From IMG/VR virus record IMGVR_UViG_3300009365_003824, positions 41,942 through 105,941 of that record: a DNA stretch of 64,000 bases; one strand, given 5' to 3'. Under the pieces are notes generated by a model. It made no database searches. It was not told the origin of the DNA and saw only the letters and a program-made list of their open reading frames with translations. The translations under genes were made by a program, and so were the position numbers. This document shows, piece by piece, positions 1 through 8,744 of this stretch; within the stretch, counting starts at the first letter, position 1; each line of letters begins with the position of its first letter. This DNA is from a virus.

Positions 1-276
1 GCTGGGTGGCCTGCATTTCACGATGTTGCAGATGTAAACACTCTCTCTTTCCAACCCACAAGCCGACAATATACTGTTCAATAATTCCCCTGCACGACCT
101 ACAAATGGCACCCCTTGTTCGTCTTCATTTTTACCTGGACCTTCACCAATCAAGACGATTTTGGAATTGGGATCGCCATCTCCAAATACTGTTTGTGTTC
201 TATCTACAAGTTTGGGACACTTCTGGCATTCTGCCACTTTTCCAGCCAGGGTTTGCAACATGTCTTGTTTGTTCAT
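1..276 (-). CDS. Uracil-DNA glycosylase, family 4 (partial, C-terminus beyond the window)
   Basis: Removes uracil from DNA to start base-excision repair. Only the first 92 residues are inside the window because the gene runs off the left edge. Visible are the Fe-S ligand pair C17-x2-C20, the active-site stretch GEGPGKNEDEQGVPFVGRAG and, near the edge, a third cysteine in VKCRPP, all typical of family 4 (4Fe-4S) enzymes. The start ATG at 276 overlaps the TGA of the upstream gene as ATGA, so the two are probably translationally coupled. In a phage it may protect the genome from deaminated cytosine. Family assignment is firm; the missing C-terminus cannot be judged. Confidence 0.9.
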   Translation of the reverse strand, partial: MNKQDMLQTLAGKVAECQKCPKLVDRTQTVFGDGDPNSKIVLIGEGPGKNEDEQGVPFVGRAGELLNSILSACGLERESVYICNIVKCRPPS

Positions 277-527
277 ATTTCATATTCCGGTCTGTATTCG
301 CTTCTATCCTCTTGGTAGATATAACCCCACATTAAATCCAGATACCAATTTCGCTCTGGATCAATTAACGCACACGCCGGGTGTTTGCCTGGATAATGAA
401 AGTTTTTAAGACCAAACTCCTCAAGGAGCCAAGTGCCAAACTGTTTTTTTGCCTTACCCACAGGTGTTTGTTTCCACTCGATTATGGAGCCGTCTTTCTG
501 TCTTTCTGTTCTAATCTCGTCAAACAT
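273..527 (-). CDS. Hypothetical small protein upstream of the uracil-DNA glycosylase
   Basis: Eighty-four residues, soluble, no family recognised. ATG at 527 is preferred to a TTG at 545 because it is canonical and gives a plausible first residue (MFDEIR). The product contains a basic central part (TPVGKAKKQF) and a tyrosine/tryptophan-rich C-terminus (WYLDLMWGYIYQ). The stop overlaps the glycosylase start (ATGA), which makes it the first gene of a two-gene minus-strand unit. The composition and the overlap support a real gene; function is unknown. Confidence 0.6.
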   Translation of the reverse strand: MFDEIRTERQKDGSIIEWKQTPVGKAKKQFGTWLLEEFGLKNFHYPGKHPACALIDPERNWYLDLMWGYIYQEDRSEYRPEYEI

Positions 528-593
528 GTTAATATCATAAACCAATTAATTATGAATTACAAGACTAAATAATAGTAAATTCAAGGATGTGAA

Positions 594-1517
594 ATGGCAC
601 AAAAAAGCAACCCTAATCCAAAGAAACCAGTCGTTGAAAAAGAAATCAGCGAGAAGGAAATCATCTTAGATGCCGTCCTACACAGTGCTTCCGAAGGTAT
701 TGTAATTGCCGATCAAGATGGCAAATTTATTTTATGGAATGATGCTGCTAGAGAAATCGTTGGAATGGGTTCCCAAGATGTAGATCCAGATAAATACCCA
801 GCAATATATGGCACTTACAAAGATGAAGAATGCACCAATCTATTCAAAGCGGAAGAGTTGCCATTATTTCGGGCTATTCGAGGCGATGTATTCACCAATG
901 TTGAAATGTTTCTAAAAAACGACCATGTTGACTTTCGTTGCATTCTGTTGAGTGGTCGCCCATATTTTGGCAAAAATGGAAAAAGAGGCGGCGTTTTAAT
1001 GTTCAGAGACGTTACAGATGTATGTAAGGCTAAACAAATTGAACAATATTACAAGAAGTTTTACCATTCTGTTCCTATATCGTTTTTTACTACTTCAATA
1101 AAAGACGGAACATTTATCCGAGCCAATCCTTACTGTGTTCGTATGTTGGGATTTGAAACATTTGAAGAGATGGCCAGGAGGATAAAGTCCACAGATTTAT
1201 ATGTCGATCTTGATGATCGCAAAGTGCTGATTGAAGAGCTTCTAAATAACCATAAAGTGACGGCTCATCCAGTGCATATTAAGTTGTTAAATGGAGAAGA
1301 AAGGTGGGTCGAAGTAACAGCCAGCCTTTGCAGGTGTGGTAAATTCCCTATGTGTGATAAAGGATGCGGTGCGTGTTTTGAGGGTTTGTTGTTTGATATT
1401 ACCAAAAAGAAAAAAATGGAAGATGAGTTGTCGCAATTAAGAGAAGCTCGTGTGCGAGCTATGAAAGATATTAATTTAGCCATTGAAGAAAAATTAAAAA
1501 CTTACCAAGGCAAATAA
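594..1517 (+). CDS. Tandem PAS-domain protein without an output domain
   Basis: Two PAS sensor domains are visible, about residues 26-140 (SASEGIVIADQDGKFILWND) and 155-280 (HSVPISFFTTSIKDGTFIRA), then a charged helix to residue 307. There is no histidine kinase, GGDEF or HTH domain, so it would act by binding a ligand or another protein. The second PAS domain carries a cysteine cluster (CRCGKFPMCDKGCGAC) that could bind metal or sense redox state. It is directly followed by a glycosyltransferase-like gene with no gap. PAS proteins are uncommon in phages, so this may be an acquired host regulator. Domain call is firm; role is inference. Confidence 0.8.
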   Translation: MAQKSNPNPKKPVVEKEISEKEIILDAVLHSASEGIVIADQDGKFILWNDAAREIVGMGSQDVDPDKYPAIYGTYKDEECTNLFKAEELPLFRAIRGDVFTNVEMFLKNDHVDFRCILLSGRPYFGKNGKRGGVLMFRDVTDVCKAKQIEQYYKKFYHSVPISFFTTSIKDGTFIRANPYCVRMLGFETFEEMARRIKSTDLYVDLDDRKVLIEELLNNHKVTAHPVHIKLLNGEERWVEVTASLCRCGKFPMCDKGCGACFEGLLFDITKKKKMEDELSQLREARVRAMKDINLAIEEKLKTYQGK

Positions 1518-2357
1518 ATGCTACACATTTTCCCAAATAATGCCAGGTTAAAGAATGGCAAAATAGCAGTGGTGTTTCATGGAATAGTGGGGGGATTAAC
1601 AGACAGAAATGGTTTGGGAGAACTTATAGATGTCGAAATTTGTGCCAAAACATTCAAACATAATGTGCTATCGCATTACGATTGTGATATTTTTGCTCAT
1701 TCTTGGACGATAGAAGCCAAAGATAAAATAAATGAAATTTACCGACCCACAGCTTCCCTTTTTCAGCCTCAAGAGTTCTTTGGTTTGAACAAAAACAACA
1801 ACGACAAAGGGGTGGGAACTCTTCGATTTAGAACCATTAGCAGGTATGAAAGTTTACGTCGGGCCATGAAGTTAAAACAGGACCACGAGAAAAAACACAA
1901 CTTTAAATATCAACTGGTTTTAATGGTAAGATACGATCTTGTGTTTTTTAAAAGGGTTTATTTAGAAAGATTTCTTCCTAGTAGGTTTTACATCTGTGGA
2001 GAACCGTATTGGTATGATAATCCTGGTTATACACCTCGGAAAATTAACCCAAATAGACGAAACATCTGTCTCCACGATATTATTTTTGTATCTGGGTCAA
2101 AAAATGCAGATCGATTTGTCACAATGGTAGATGATATAGATTCAAAATATACACCAAACCCCCACAGAATGCTATTTTATAAATTGCACGATATGTTTCC
2201 CAATTACCCAGATGCAGTTCATATAGGCTTTGATAGGTATATAGACATGGAAATTTATCGCATGGTTATGAATCCATCACAGAGCAAGCATGGATTTAAA
2301 TTTGGCGGGAATGAAACCAAACAGAGATTGGAAGAACTGCTAAAGGAAATTAAATAA
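1518..2357 (+). CDS. Putative glycosyltransferase-like protein of the glycan operon
   Basis: A 279-residue soluble protein starting one base after the PAS gene stop and overlapping the next gene by one base (TAATG). It has the style of capsule or polysaccharide-associated putative glycosyltransferases: an early hydrophobic strand (KIAVVFHGIVGG), then DCDIFAHSW, then LVLMVRYDLVFFK, where RYD could be a metal or nucleotide-sugar site, and a histidine-aspartate pair LHDIIFVSG. No classic DxD motif is certain. Position in a run of sugar enzymes supports a glycan role. Family assignment is tentative. Confidence 0.5.
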   Translation: MLHIFPNNARLKNGKIAVVFHGIVGGLTDRNGLGELIDVEICAKTFKHNVLSHYDCDIFAHSWTIEAKDKINEIYRPTASLFQPQEFFGLNKNNNDKGVGTLRFRTISRYESLRRAMKLKQDHEKKHNFKYQLVLMVRYDLVFFKRVYLERFLPSRFYICGEPYWYDNPGYTPRKINPNRRNICLHDIIFVSGSKNADRFVTMVDDIDSKYTPNPHRMLFYKLHDMFPNYPDAVHIGFDRYIDMEIYRMVMNPSQSKHGFKFGGNETKQRLEELLKEIK

Positions 2358-3115
2358 TGAGGATAGAAATTGATTTTTTGGCATCCTTAGCACGATTTAC
2401 CGAAGCTAAGACCATAGTTGAAGTGGGCGTCATGCATGGAGATGTGGCCGTTCATCTTTGCAAGGCCGCAAACCAAAATAATGGAAAATATTGCGGATTT
2501 GATGTCTGGCACAGGCATGGGTTAAAGTCACAATTCAAACAACTGGGTAGCAAAGAAGCTGTTAATAAAAGGTTGCTTCAAACAGGGTGTAAAGGCTTCA
2601 CTTTAACAAAAATAGATACATTGAAAAATAGGAATGTATTTATCGATCACTTGAAACAACAGTGTCCAAATGGAATTGATTTTGCATTCATAGATGCTTG
2701 TCATTCGTATTATGGTATAGCAAATGATTTTTTCGCAGTATATCCATTGTTGACACCCGCAGGTGTAGTTGCCTTTCACGATACTGCCAAAATAGATGGT
2801 TGTAGGGAGTTTGTCTTAGATTTAAGAACTAAATACAACGACGGAACCTTTGATGTTTCAGACTACCCATTTGGTTTGGGTAATCGTAGGTGTGGAGTCT
2901 CTATCCTGACTAAAAGATCGTATCCTGTATTAGATTTGGGCATTGATGAAGTCTGTGGTAGTGTCTCGTCCGCTGAAGAAATAGAGGCCAGAGAAATATC
3001 TTGGCATCAGCAAGAAATTAAAGATAAGCCCATTATGCCGACTAAATATGATGGTCAAATGTTGCTTGATAAAATAGGCACATATAAACGAAGAAAATTA
3101 GGGGCGACAAAATGA
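2357..3115 (+). CDS. Class I SAM-dependent methyltransferase
   Basis: Probable small-molecule or sugar O-methyltransferase. Motif I is at about residues 20-30 (IVEVGVMHGDVAVHL), followed by the acidic end of strand 2 (YCGFDVW) and a later IDFAFIDACHSYYGIANDF segment of the kind found in Methyltransf_24 proteins, where the substrate oxygen and metal sit. Length of 252 residues is usual for the fold. Start overlaps the upstream stop by one base and the stop overlaps the cupin gene as ATGA, so it is inside a tightly packed operon. Substrate is unknown; a capsule or LPS sugar is likely from context. Confidence 0.75.
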   Translation: MRIEIDFLASLARFTEAKTIVEVGVMHGDVAVHLCKAANQNNGKYCGFDVWHRHGLKSQFKQLGSKEAVNKRLLQTGCKGFTLTKIDTLKNRNVFIDHLKQQCPNGIDFAFIDACHSYYGIANDFFAVYPLLTPAGVVAFHDTAKIDGCREFVLDLRTKYNDGTFDVSDYPFGLGNRRCGVSILTKRSYPVLDLGIDEVCGSVSSAEEIEAREISWHQQEIKDKPIMPTKYDGQMLLDKIGTYKRRKLGATK

Positions 3116-3456
3116 TAAGTCACACTGATAAACCTTGGGGATACGAAGAGCTTTTAGAGCACAATGATCACTATGTCCTCAAAAGAATTTTTATGAAAGA
3201 GGGCCACTGTTGCAGTTTGCAGTATCACAAGGAAAAACATGAAACGATATATATTGTATCAGGAGAAATGAAGTTTGTTCATGGAGATGCTGAGGATGCA
3301 TTGCAAACTGATGTTTTAGTCGAAGGTCAATTTCGTGCGGTGCCACCCAACAAAATACACAGGATGTGCGGAAAAACGGATTGTCTTTATTTGGAGGCAT
3401 CCACCCCGCAATTAGAAGATTTAGTTAGGGTAGAGGATTTTTACAATAGAAAATGA
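3112..3456 (+). CDS. Cupin protein (mannose-6-phosphate isomerase type II-like)
   Basis: A 114-residue single-domain cupin. DKPWGYEELL at the N-terminus and a metal site resembling the family (QYHKEKHETIYIVSGEMKF, with the two histidines and the glutamate), then RAVPPNKIHRM with the second-motif histidine, match the cupin half of bifunctional mannose-1-phosphate guanylyltransferase/isomerases. It probably isomerises or modifies a sugar phosphate. It overlaps both neighbours by four bases and precedes a nucleotidyltransferase, so the pair would act on successive steps of an activated-sugar pathway. The exact sugar cannot be told. Confidence 0.75.
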   Translation: MISHTDKPWGYEELLEHNDHYVLKRIFMKEGHCCSLQYHKEKHETIYIVSGEMKFVHGDAEDALQTDVLVEGQFRAVPPNKIHRMCGKTDCLYLEASTPQLEDLVRVEDFYNRK

Positions 3457-5000
3457 AGGTATTAATTACTACAAGCGGCCTGGGCACTAGACTAGGCGAC
3501 CTCACCAAATATACCAACAAGGCTTTAATTAAACTGGGCGATAAAGCTGTAATATCTCACATAATTGACACATATCCTTATGCTGATTTTGTGATAACTT
3601 TGGGGTATTTGGGCGATTATGTAAAACAATATTTAGAAATAGCACATCCAGACAGGAATTTTGAGTTTGTTTATGTCGATCCATATAGCGGCCCCGGAAG
3701 CGGTCTTATCAAGTCTCTGTCTTTTGCTAGAAATCTGCTTCAAACACCATTCATATTCCACGCTTGCGACACCATAGTTAATTACAAGCCCAACCTCACT
3801 TCAAATTGGATGGCTTGCGTTGAATCAGAACAATCAGATGCTTTTAGAACCGTTCGCACAACAAATAACAAGATTACCAGAATAAATGAAAAGGGTGAAA
3901 TTGATTACGACTTTGCTTACATAGGTGTTGCTGGAATAATAGATTACCGCCTATTCTGGGAGATTGTGGATTCTCTGTTGACTGGCTACATTGAGGATTC
4001 TAGTGATTGTCATATTTTGATGGAAATGTTAAATACCGTTTCCATTAATTTAGTAAAAATTGATGATTGGGATGATACGGGTGGTGTCGAAAGATTAAAT
4101 AAAGCCAAACAAAAACACCCCAATAAATACAATGTGTTGGACAAACCCGAAGAGGCCATATATTTCGTAAACAATACAGTAATTAAGTTTTTCCGAAATT
4201 CCACTATTTGCAAAAACAGGGTAACGAGAGCATCTGCATTAAGAACACTGGTTCCAGAAATAACATCCTCTACAGAAAACTTTTACAAATACCCCTTAGC
4301 TAATGGTGTTTTGTTAGCCAGCGACATCACACAAGAAAGGATTTCTAACTTAGTGGAGTGGGCCAAACAAAACCTTTGGCACCCGGTTTCTGTAGATTCT
4401 AAGACTTTCAAAGGCAAGTGTTATGAATTTTACAAAGAAAAAACAAAGGGCAGAATAGCCAAATTTATAAAAAACTCTAACATGCCAGATAGAGAGTGTG
4501 TGATCAATAATCATACAGTGCCTAGCTGTGAATCGCTATTAAGCCAAGTAGATTGGGAGTTACTATGTGAAACAGAACCAACTTGTTTTCATGGTGATTT
4601 CATATTAGACAACATCCTCTTCACACTGGATTCATTTGTTTTATTAGATTGGAGGCAGGATTTTGCAGGAGACGTTGTAGCGGGAGATAAATATTATGAT
4701 TTGTCTAAATTAAACCATAATTTAACGCTTAATCACGATATTTTGACACAGGGGTTGTTTACAATTGATATAACTGATAAAGCAATCAAATGCGATGTGC
4801 TTAGAAGCCACAACATGGTGCAATGCCAACAGTTTTATCTTGATGCACTGGCAGCAAATGGTTTTAACCTCAACAAGATTGAGGTTCTTACGCCTCTAAT
4901 TTGGTTGAACATGTCACCACTACACACCTATCCATTGAATAATTTCCTGTTTTATTTCGGCAGATATAATTTGTGGAGAGCATTATGCGGGAACAAATAG
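3453..5000 (+). CDS. Bifunctional sugar nucleotidyltransferase / APH-choline-kinase-like protein
   Basis: The N-terminal part (about 1-230) begins KVLITTSGLGTRLGDLTKYT, the nucleotide-binding signature of sugar-1-phosphate nucleotidyltransferases. The C-terminal part carries the kinase motifs CFHGDFILDNIL (Brenner-type catalytic Asp and Asn) and LLDWRQDFAGD, as in aminoglycoside/choline kinases. The two activities in one chain would phosphorylate a substrate and then activate it with a nucleotide. At 515 residues the length fits a true fusion. It overlaps the cupin by four bases and the next gene start by sixteen. Activities are inferred from motifs; substrate is unknown. Confidence 0.8.
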   Translation: MKVLITTSGLGTRLGDLTKYTNKALIKLGDKAVISHIIDTYPYADFVITLGYLGDYVKQYLEIAHPDRNFEFVYVDPYSGPGSGLIKSLSFARNLLQTPFIFHACDTIVNYKPNLTSNWMACVESEQSDAFRTVRTTNNKITRINEKGEIDYDFAYIGVAGIIDYRLFWEIVDSLLTGYIEDSSDCHILMEMLNTVSINLVKIDDWDDTGGVERLNKAKQKHPNKYNVLDKPEEAIYFVNNTVIKFFRNSTICKNRVTRASALRTLVPEITSSTENFYKYPLANGVLLASDITQERISNLVEWAKQNLWHPVSVDSKTFKGKCYEFYKEKTKGRIAKFIKNSNMPDRECVINNHTVPSCESLLSQVDWELLCETEPTCFHGDFILDNILFTLDSFVLLDWRQDFAGDVVAGDKYYDLSKLNHNLTLNHDILTQGLFTIDITDKAIKCDVLRSHNMVQCQQFYLDALAANGFNLNKIEVLTPLIWLNMSPLHTYPLNNFLFYFGRYNLWRALCGNK

Positions 5001-5973
5001 AAAAAACCAAATTGTTTTTAGGCCCAATGACAAAAAACATTGTTGATGGAGTTGTGGTTTGTAAAAACGTGGGCCTCATACCTTCAAGAAGACAGGTAGA
5101 TCATACAGGTGGTTATGTAAACAACTGGACTACAGAAACTTTTAGTTCTTATGTTAGAATTACGAATAAATCTACATTGATATGCAGGGATCACGGTGGA
5201 ATAGGACAAGGTTCCGCAGGGATCACGGTGGAATAGGACAAGGTTCCGTTCCAGATTCGGGTGTAGATTCATTGTTATGTGATGCCAAAATGTTGGATAT
5301 AATCCATATTGACCCGTGGAAATCACTAGGTTTTGAAGATAGCATTCAATATACCGTGGATTTGATGGAAAGATGCAGCAACATAAATAATAGATGTCTG
5401 TTTGAAATAGGCACAGAGGAGGCCATCTTCCCAATGACAACTGAGATGCTTGAAGAACTTATCCGAAAAGTAAAAGAGTTGTCTTCTCATTATCCAAAAA
5501 TAATTTATGCTGTTATTCAGTCGGGAACATCGCTGAAAAGTGGAATCAATACTGGCAATTACGACAGGAATAGATTGATTAAAATGATCAAAATATGTTC
5601 TGATAATGGCCTGTTGTCCAAGGAGCATAATGGAGATTATTTAGAACCTAAGCAGATGAAAGAAAAATTTGAATTAGGATTGTCAGCCATTAACATAGCG
5701 CCTGAAGTTGCACACATAGAAACCGAGCTTATTCTCGATAGACTTTCTCCTAAAAAGAAACAGATGTGGTTCGCCCTGTGTTTAGAACAAGGCAGTTGGA
5801 AAAAATGGTTTCCTGAAAATTACGATCCTGATGCCAATAAATATGAAGTGATAAGACTTTGCGGGCACTATGTTTTGAGTCGCCCCGAATTTAAAAAAAT
5901 TTACGATATATCACAAGTTTCTGAAGATGTGATAAAAGATGTGAAAAACTTCATTAAAAAGAGGGTTCCATGA
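4985..5973 (+). pseudogene. GatZ/KbaZ-like aldolase-family protein, frameshifted by a tandem duplication
   Basis: Two frames together encode one protein: an N-terminal part ending in RITNKSTLICRDHGGIGQG and a C-terminal part continuing VPDSGVDSLLCDAKMLDII. The break falls exactly at a 32-bp direct tandem duplication (5184-5247). Removing one copy restores a single frame of about 318 codons. DHTGGYVNN, LICRDHGG and DIIHIDPWK resemble the TIM-barrel GatZ/KbaZ tagatose-bisphosphate aldolase family. ATG at 4985 is the likely start, inside the upstream gene. As written it is broken; a replication slip, contingency switch or assembly error are all possible. The family call is moderate. Confidence 0.7.
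5184..5247. repeat. Perfect 32-bp direct tandem duplication
   Basis: The 32-base unit at 5184-5215 is repeated without change at 5216-5247, with one further matching base after each copy. Since 32 is not a multiple of three, the second copy shifts the reading frame of the aldolase-like gene. Confidence 0.95.
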
Positions 5974-6329
5974 TAGAAAGACCCAAGACTTTATTCGTTG
6001 ACATTGACGGAACCTTGTTATTCCACCACGGTTGCGGCAATCTTCAAGCTAATACGCAACCAGTGCTCTTAGCAGGAGTGCATAAAAAATTTGATGAGTG
6101 GGATAGAAAAGGCTATAGGATATTTTTAGTAACTGGACGTAGAGAAAGCGAACGCAAAAAGACAGAAGAACAACTGCAATCTGTAGGTATTGTGTATGAT
6201 GGTCTAATTATGGGCATTGGTGGTGGAGTTAGAGTGTTAATTAATGATTTAAAAGAAGAATCAAAAGACCCTACTGCGTTGGCAATTTGCATTGAACGCA
6301 ACGAAGGCATAGAGAATATAAATGTTTAA
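5970..6329 (+). CDS. Short HAD-superfamily phosphatase
   Basis: Hydrolyses a phosphate ester, probably of a sugar intermediate. Motif I is LFVDIDGTLL near the N-terminus (catalytic DxDGT), motif II is the FLVTGR segment at about residue 55, and a short C-terminal part includes LINDL. It has only 119 residues, near the lower limit for the fold, and resembles polynucleotide-kinase-phosphatase-type or capsule-phosphatase HAD domains. It overlaps the aldolase-like gene by four bases and ends tail-to-tail with the glycosyltransferase on the other strand (overlap four bases). Confidence 0.8.
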   Translation: MIERPKTLFVDIDGTLLFHHGCGNLQANTQPVLLAGVHKKFDEWDRKGYRIFLVTGRRESERKKTEEQLQSVGIVYDGLIMGIGGGVRVLINDLKEESKDPTALAICIERNEGIENINV

Positions 6330-6892
6330 TTATGGACAAATAGAACCCTGTTAATTTTTCCCACTCTAACATTTTCTTCTAAGACTTTATTAGCAAGCAA
6401 CCAATCAGCGGCCACATCACCTGGGTCCAAACCACCAGCCCTTAAAACCAACTCTCTGCGTATAGCAAAAGCCCCCATGTCTATTCGTCCTATGGCCAAT
6501 TCAGTGGTTAATTTTTTATATAGAAAATAACTATGCACCATGTCCCAATAGATAAAATCTAATTCGTGTTTAATCTTGTTGACTTCTGCTACGAAAGTAG
6601 GGCAATAATAATTGTCATGGCCTGAAAACACAATGAAGTCACCAGAGGCTTTTTCTAGTCCAAAATTTCTAGCATGATGTCCCCATTGTCCTTTGTAGGG
6701 TATGTGAAAATATTTAATTTTCTCCCGGTTGTCAGCCACATACCCATAAATTATATCATCTGCTCTTTTGTCTGGCCCATCACATACCAAAATCAACTCC
6801 CAGTTTGGATCATTTTGGCATAACATGCAATTCACAATTATGTGAATACAGTTAATCCTTTTGTACACGGGGACGATTAAAGAAATCGGCAT
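6326..6892 (-). CDS. GT2-family glycosyltransferase
   Basis: Transfers a sugar from a nucleotide donor, presumably to a surface glycan. The N-terminus (ISLIVPVYKRINCI) and the following LILVCDGPDKR are characteristic of the GT-A fold, with ARNFGLEKASGDFIVFSGHD in place of the usual DxD segment, so the metal site is unusual. ATG at 6892 (MPISLIVP) is chosen because it starts just before the first strand; this start lies inside the upstream gene. About 188 residues is short and suggests a minimal catalytic domain. Confidence 0.75.
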   Translation of the reverse strand: MPISLIVPVYKRINCIHIIVNCMLCQNDPNWELILVCDGPDKRADDIIYGYVADNREKIKYFHIPYKGQWGHHARNFGLEKASGDFIVFSGHDNYYCPTFVAEVNKIKHELDFIYWDMVHSYFLYKKLTTELAIGRIDMGAFAIRRELVLRAGGLDPGDVAADWLLANKVLEENVRVGKINRVLFVHN

Positions 6893-7898
6893 TGCCTCTA
6901 CCTGTTCCATTCTTTCTTAATTGTTTACTTTTGTCGCTGATTTTACTAACTGATCTAGATACTAACTTAGCGTCACTGCCAAAATACCTTTTGTAAAACG
7001 CATGAACGTGTGGGAGCTTTTCTTCCATTTTTTGCTCAATCTGAGTCAGATGGTATGCACCCAAACGAAGTCGTTCCATTCTAGCGTGTCGGTTAGGAGA
7101 CTGTGTGAACACCCCGTAATGATATACACATTCTTCTTTGGTAACTTGACTTAATTTAACAATTTTTTTATCTTGCTCTTCTAGTCTGCGTTTTAAGAAA
7201 GACCCTATTTCATAAGTAACAATATCAATCTGCCTAGCTTCTTCTCCTGCTACATGTTGGTCGCCACCGTTATATTCTAAATCTGCAAAACCCTCAACAA
7301 ATGGACCTTCCATCCAGTAACCAGACCATCTATGTGATTCTTCTTTTTTTACTATCGTAAATTCGGTGCCCAATTTAGGAAATGTCAAATAGGTTTTATC
7401 TTTTATCTTAGACACCCTTAGCCTGTTTGTGTCTTCAAATCTAGGATCTTCATAAAAGACCGCACCAACTGATGGCATATTAATTTCTTCTTTTACAGCA
7501 CACCAGCTTGGATCTAGAATTAATACATCATCATGCATAACCAAATAGTCTTTTGTAAAAACCCAAGGATATGCTGAATCTAAGGCTTGACCTTGACCAA
7601 TACGAGACCATGTTCTTTGAACGGTAATGGGAATATATTCTCTAATTTTTTCTAAGAAAATCTGCTTCCTATCTTGGTTTACAAGATTTCCAGTCCTTTT
7701 ATCAGGACCATTGATAGACACGATGATGTGTTTTAGATAATCTGTTGAATTTAAGAATAGACTCACAATGCTAAGAGCCAGCATTTGAGGCGGGCAATTA
7801 TAAGTAGGAACAATGGCTGTAATGCCATCATTGGCATCTTCACTTATTGCCTTTTGCTCATCAAAAAAGTGCAGTTTTTTACCATTTTGCTTTAGCAT
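6852..7898 (-). CDS. GT2-like glycosyltransferase with C-terminal extension
   Basis: A 348-residue protein with a GT-A type N-terminal half: ITAIVPTYNCPPQML, HIIVSINGPDKRTG, then DYLVMHDDVLILDPSW, where HDD is the likely metal-binding motif. The C-terminal half has no recognised domain and ends in a basic stretch (SKISDKSKQLRKNG). It precedes the shorter GT2 gene, overlapping it by about forty bases. Both share the INGPDKR/CDGPDKR signature, so they may be related by duplication. Confidence 0.7.
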   Translation of the reverse strand: MLKQNGKKLHFFDEQKAISEDANDGITAIVPTYNCPPQMLALSIVSLFLNSTDYLKHIIVSINGPDKRTGNLVNQDRKQIFLEKIREYIPITVQRTWSRIGQGQALDSAYPWVFTKDYLVMHDDVLILDPSWCAVKEEINMPSVGAVFYEDPRFEDTNRLRVSKIKDKTYLTFPKLGTEFTIVKKEESHRWSGYWMEGPFVEGFADLEYNGGDQHVAGEEARQIDIVTYEIGSFLKRRLEEQDKKIVKLSQVTKEECVYHYGVFTQSPNRHARMERLRLGAYHLTQIEQKMEEKLPHVHAFYKRYFGSDAKLVSRSVSKISDKSKQLRKNGTGRGNADFFNRPRVQKD

Positions 7899-7911
7899 AT
7901 CTTAAATAAGA

Positions 7912-7940
7912 AAGTCGCCCCTAAAAATTAGGGGCGACTT
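7912..7940 (-). terminator. Hairpin terminator after the nucleotidylyltransferase gene
   Basis: A 12-bp perfect stem (AAGTCGCCCCTA with its complement) and a five-base loop lie ten bases downstream of the minus-strand stop at 7950. The following minus-strand bases are T-rich but not a pure T run. Confidence 0.7.
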
Positions 7941-7949
7941 CACCGTTCC

Positions 7950-8681
7950 TCAACTCTGACGCTTCCAGTTAAAGACCTCGCAACATGTTTCCATATACAC
8001 TTCTAGGCTTTCACCAGCATCTCGCCACCAACCATCAAGGAGATTAGCTTTTAACAAGCCATCTTTTAAATAAAGATTATTCAAATCAGTTATTTCCAGT
8101 TCCCCCCTGGCCGAAGGGCTTAAAGAATTGATATACTCCCAAACCCTACTGTCATACATGTAAATCCCGGTGGCAATGAGATTAGACTTGGGGTTTTTGG
8201 GCTTCTCTATAATTGATAGAACATTTCCATCGTCATCTGTTTCTACTACACCATACCATTCTGGATGTTCTACTTTAGTTAGAAAAATTCTAGCACCATT
8301 GGGATTGGTTGTAAATTCTTCTACAGCTTTTGGGAATGGATTTTCAACTAAATTATCTGCCAAAACAACACACATGGGATCATCTCCCACGAAACTTTCA
8401 GCATAAGATAGTGCGTCCGCAATCCCTCTGGGTTCATCTTGATAGGTGTAGTGGAGGCGTTTTAATCCAAACTCCTCCCCGTTTCCTAATATTCTAAGAA
8501 ATTCTCCTGCTGCGTTGCCTCCGCAAACCAAGAGAATGTCGGTCACTCCACTTTCGACAAGTGACCTGATTGGATAATAAATCATTGGTTGATCACAAAC
8601 AGGCAAAAGACATTTGTTTGTGACTTTTGTAAGCGGTTTAAGGCGTGTACCTAGACCACCAGCCAGAATAATACCTTTCAT
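7950..8681 (-). CDS. Glucose-1-phosphate nucleotidylyltransferase (RmlA-like)
   Basis: Condenses a sugar-1-phosphate with an NTP to give an activated sugar. The signature GIILAGGLGTRLKPLTKVTNK opens the protein, followed by LPVCDQPMIYYPI and YTYQDEPRGIADAL, all diagnostic of RmlA-type thymidylyltransferases, and VVLADNL, which is the metal-binding aspartate segment. At 243 residues it lacks the C-terminal dimer extension of full-length RmlA and matches the short class. It has its own terminator. It would supply donor for the glycosyltransferases nearby. Confidence 0.9.
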   Translation of the reverse strand: MKGIILAGGLGTRLKPLTKVTNKCLLPVCDQPMIYYPIRSLVESGVTDILLVCGGNAAGEFLRILGNGEEFGLKRLHYTYQDEPRGIADALSYAESFVGDDPMCVVLADNLVENPFPKAVEEFTTNPNGARIFLTKVEHPEWYGVVETDDDGNVLSIIEKPKNPKSNLIATGIYMYDSRVWEYINSLSPSARGELEITDLNNLYLKDGLLKANLLDGWWRDAGESLEVYMETCCEVFNWKRQS

Positions 8682-8744
8682 TATTTTATCTCCGATTGCC
8701 TTTCAAAGCTCGAAGATAATATAGTTAGTAGTACATAAAAAAAA

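Noticed and set aside
6-335. Plus-strand open frame at the left edge
   Set aside because: It is antisense to the uracil-DNA glycosylase, whose motifs are unmistakable on the minus strand.
4973-5236. The 87-codon frame as an independent small gene
   Set aside because: Its end continues perfectly into the next frame once one copy of the 32-bp duplication is removed, so it is the N-terminal part of one broken gene.
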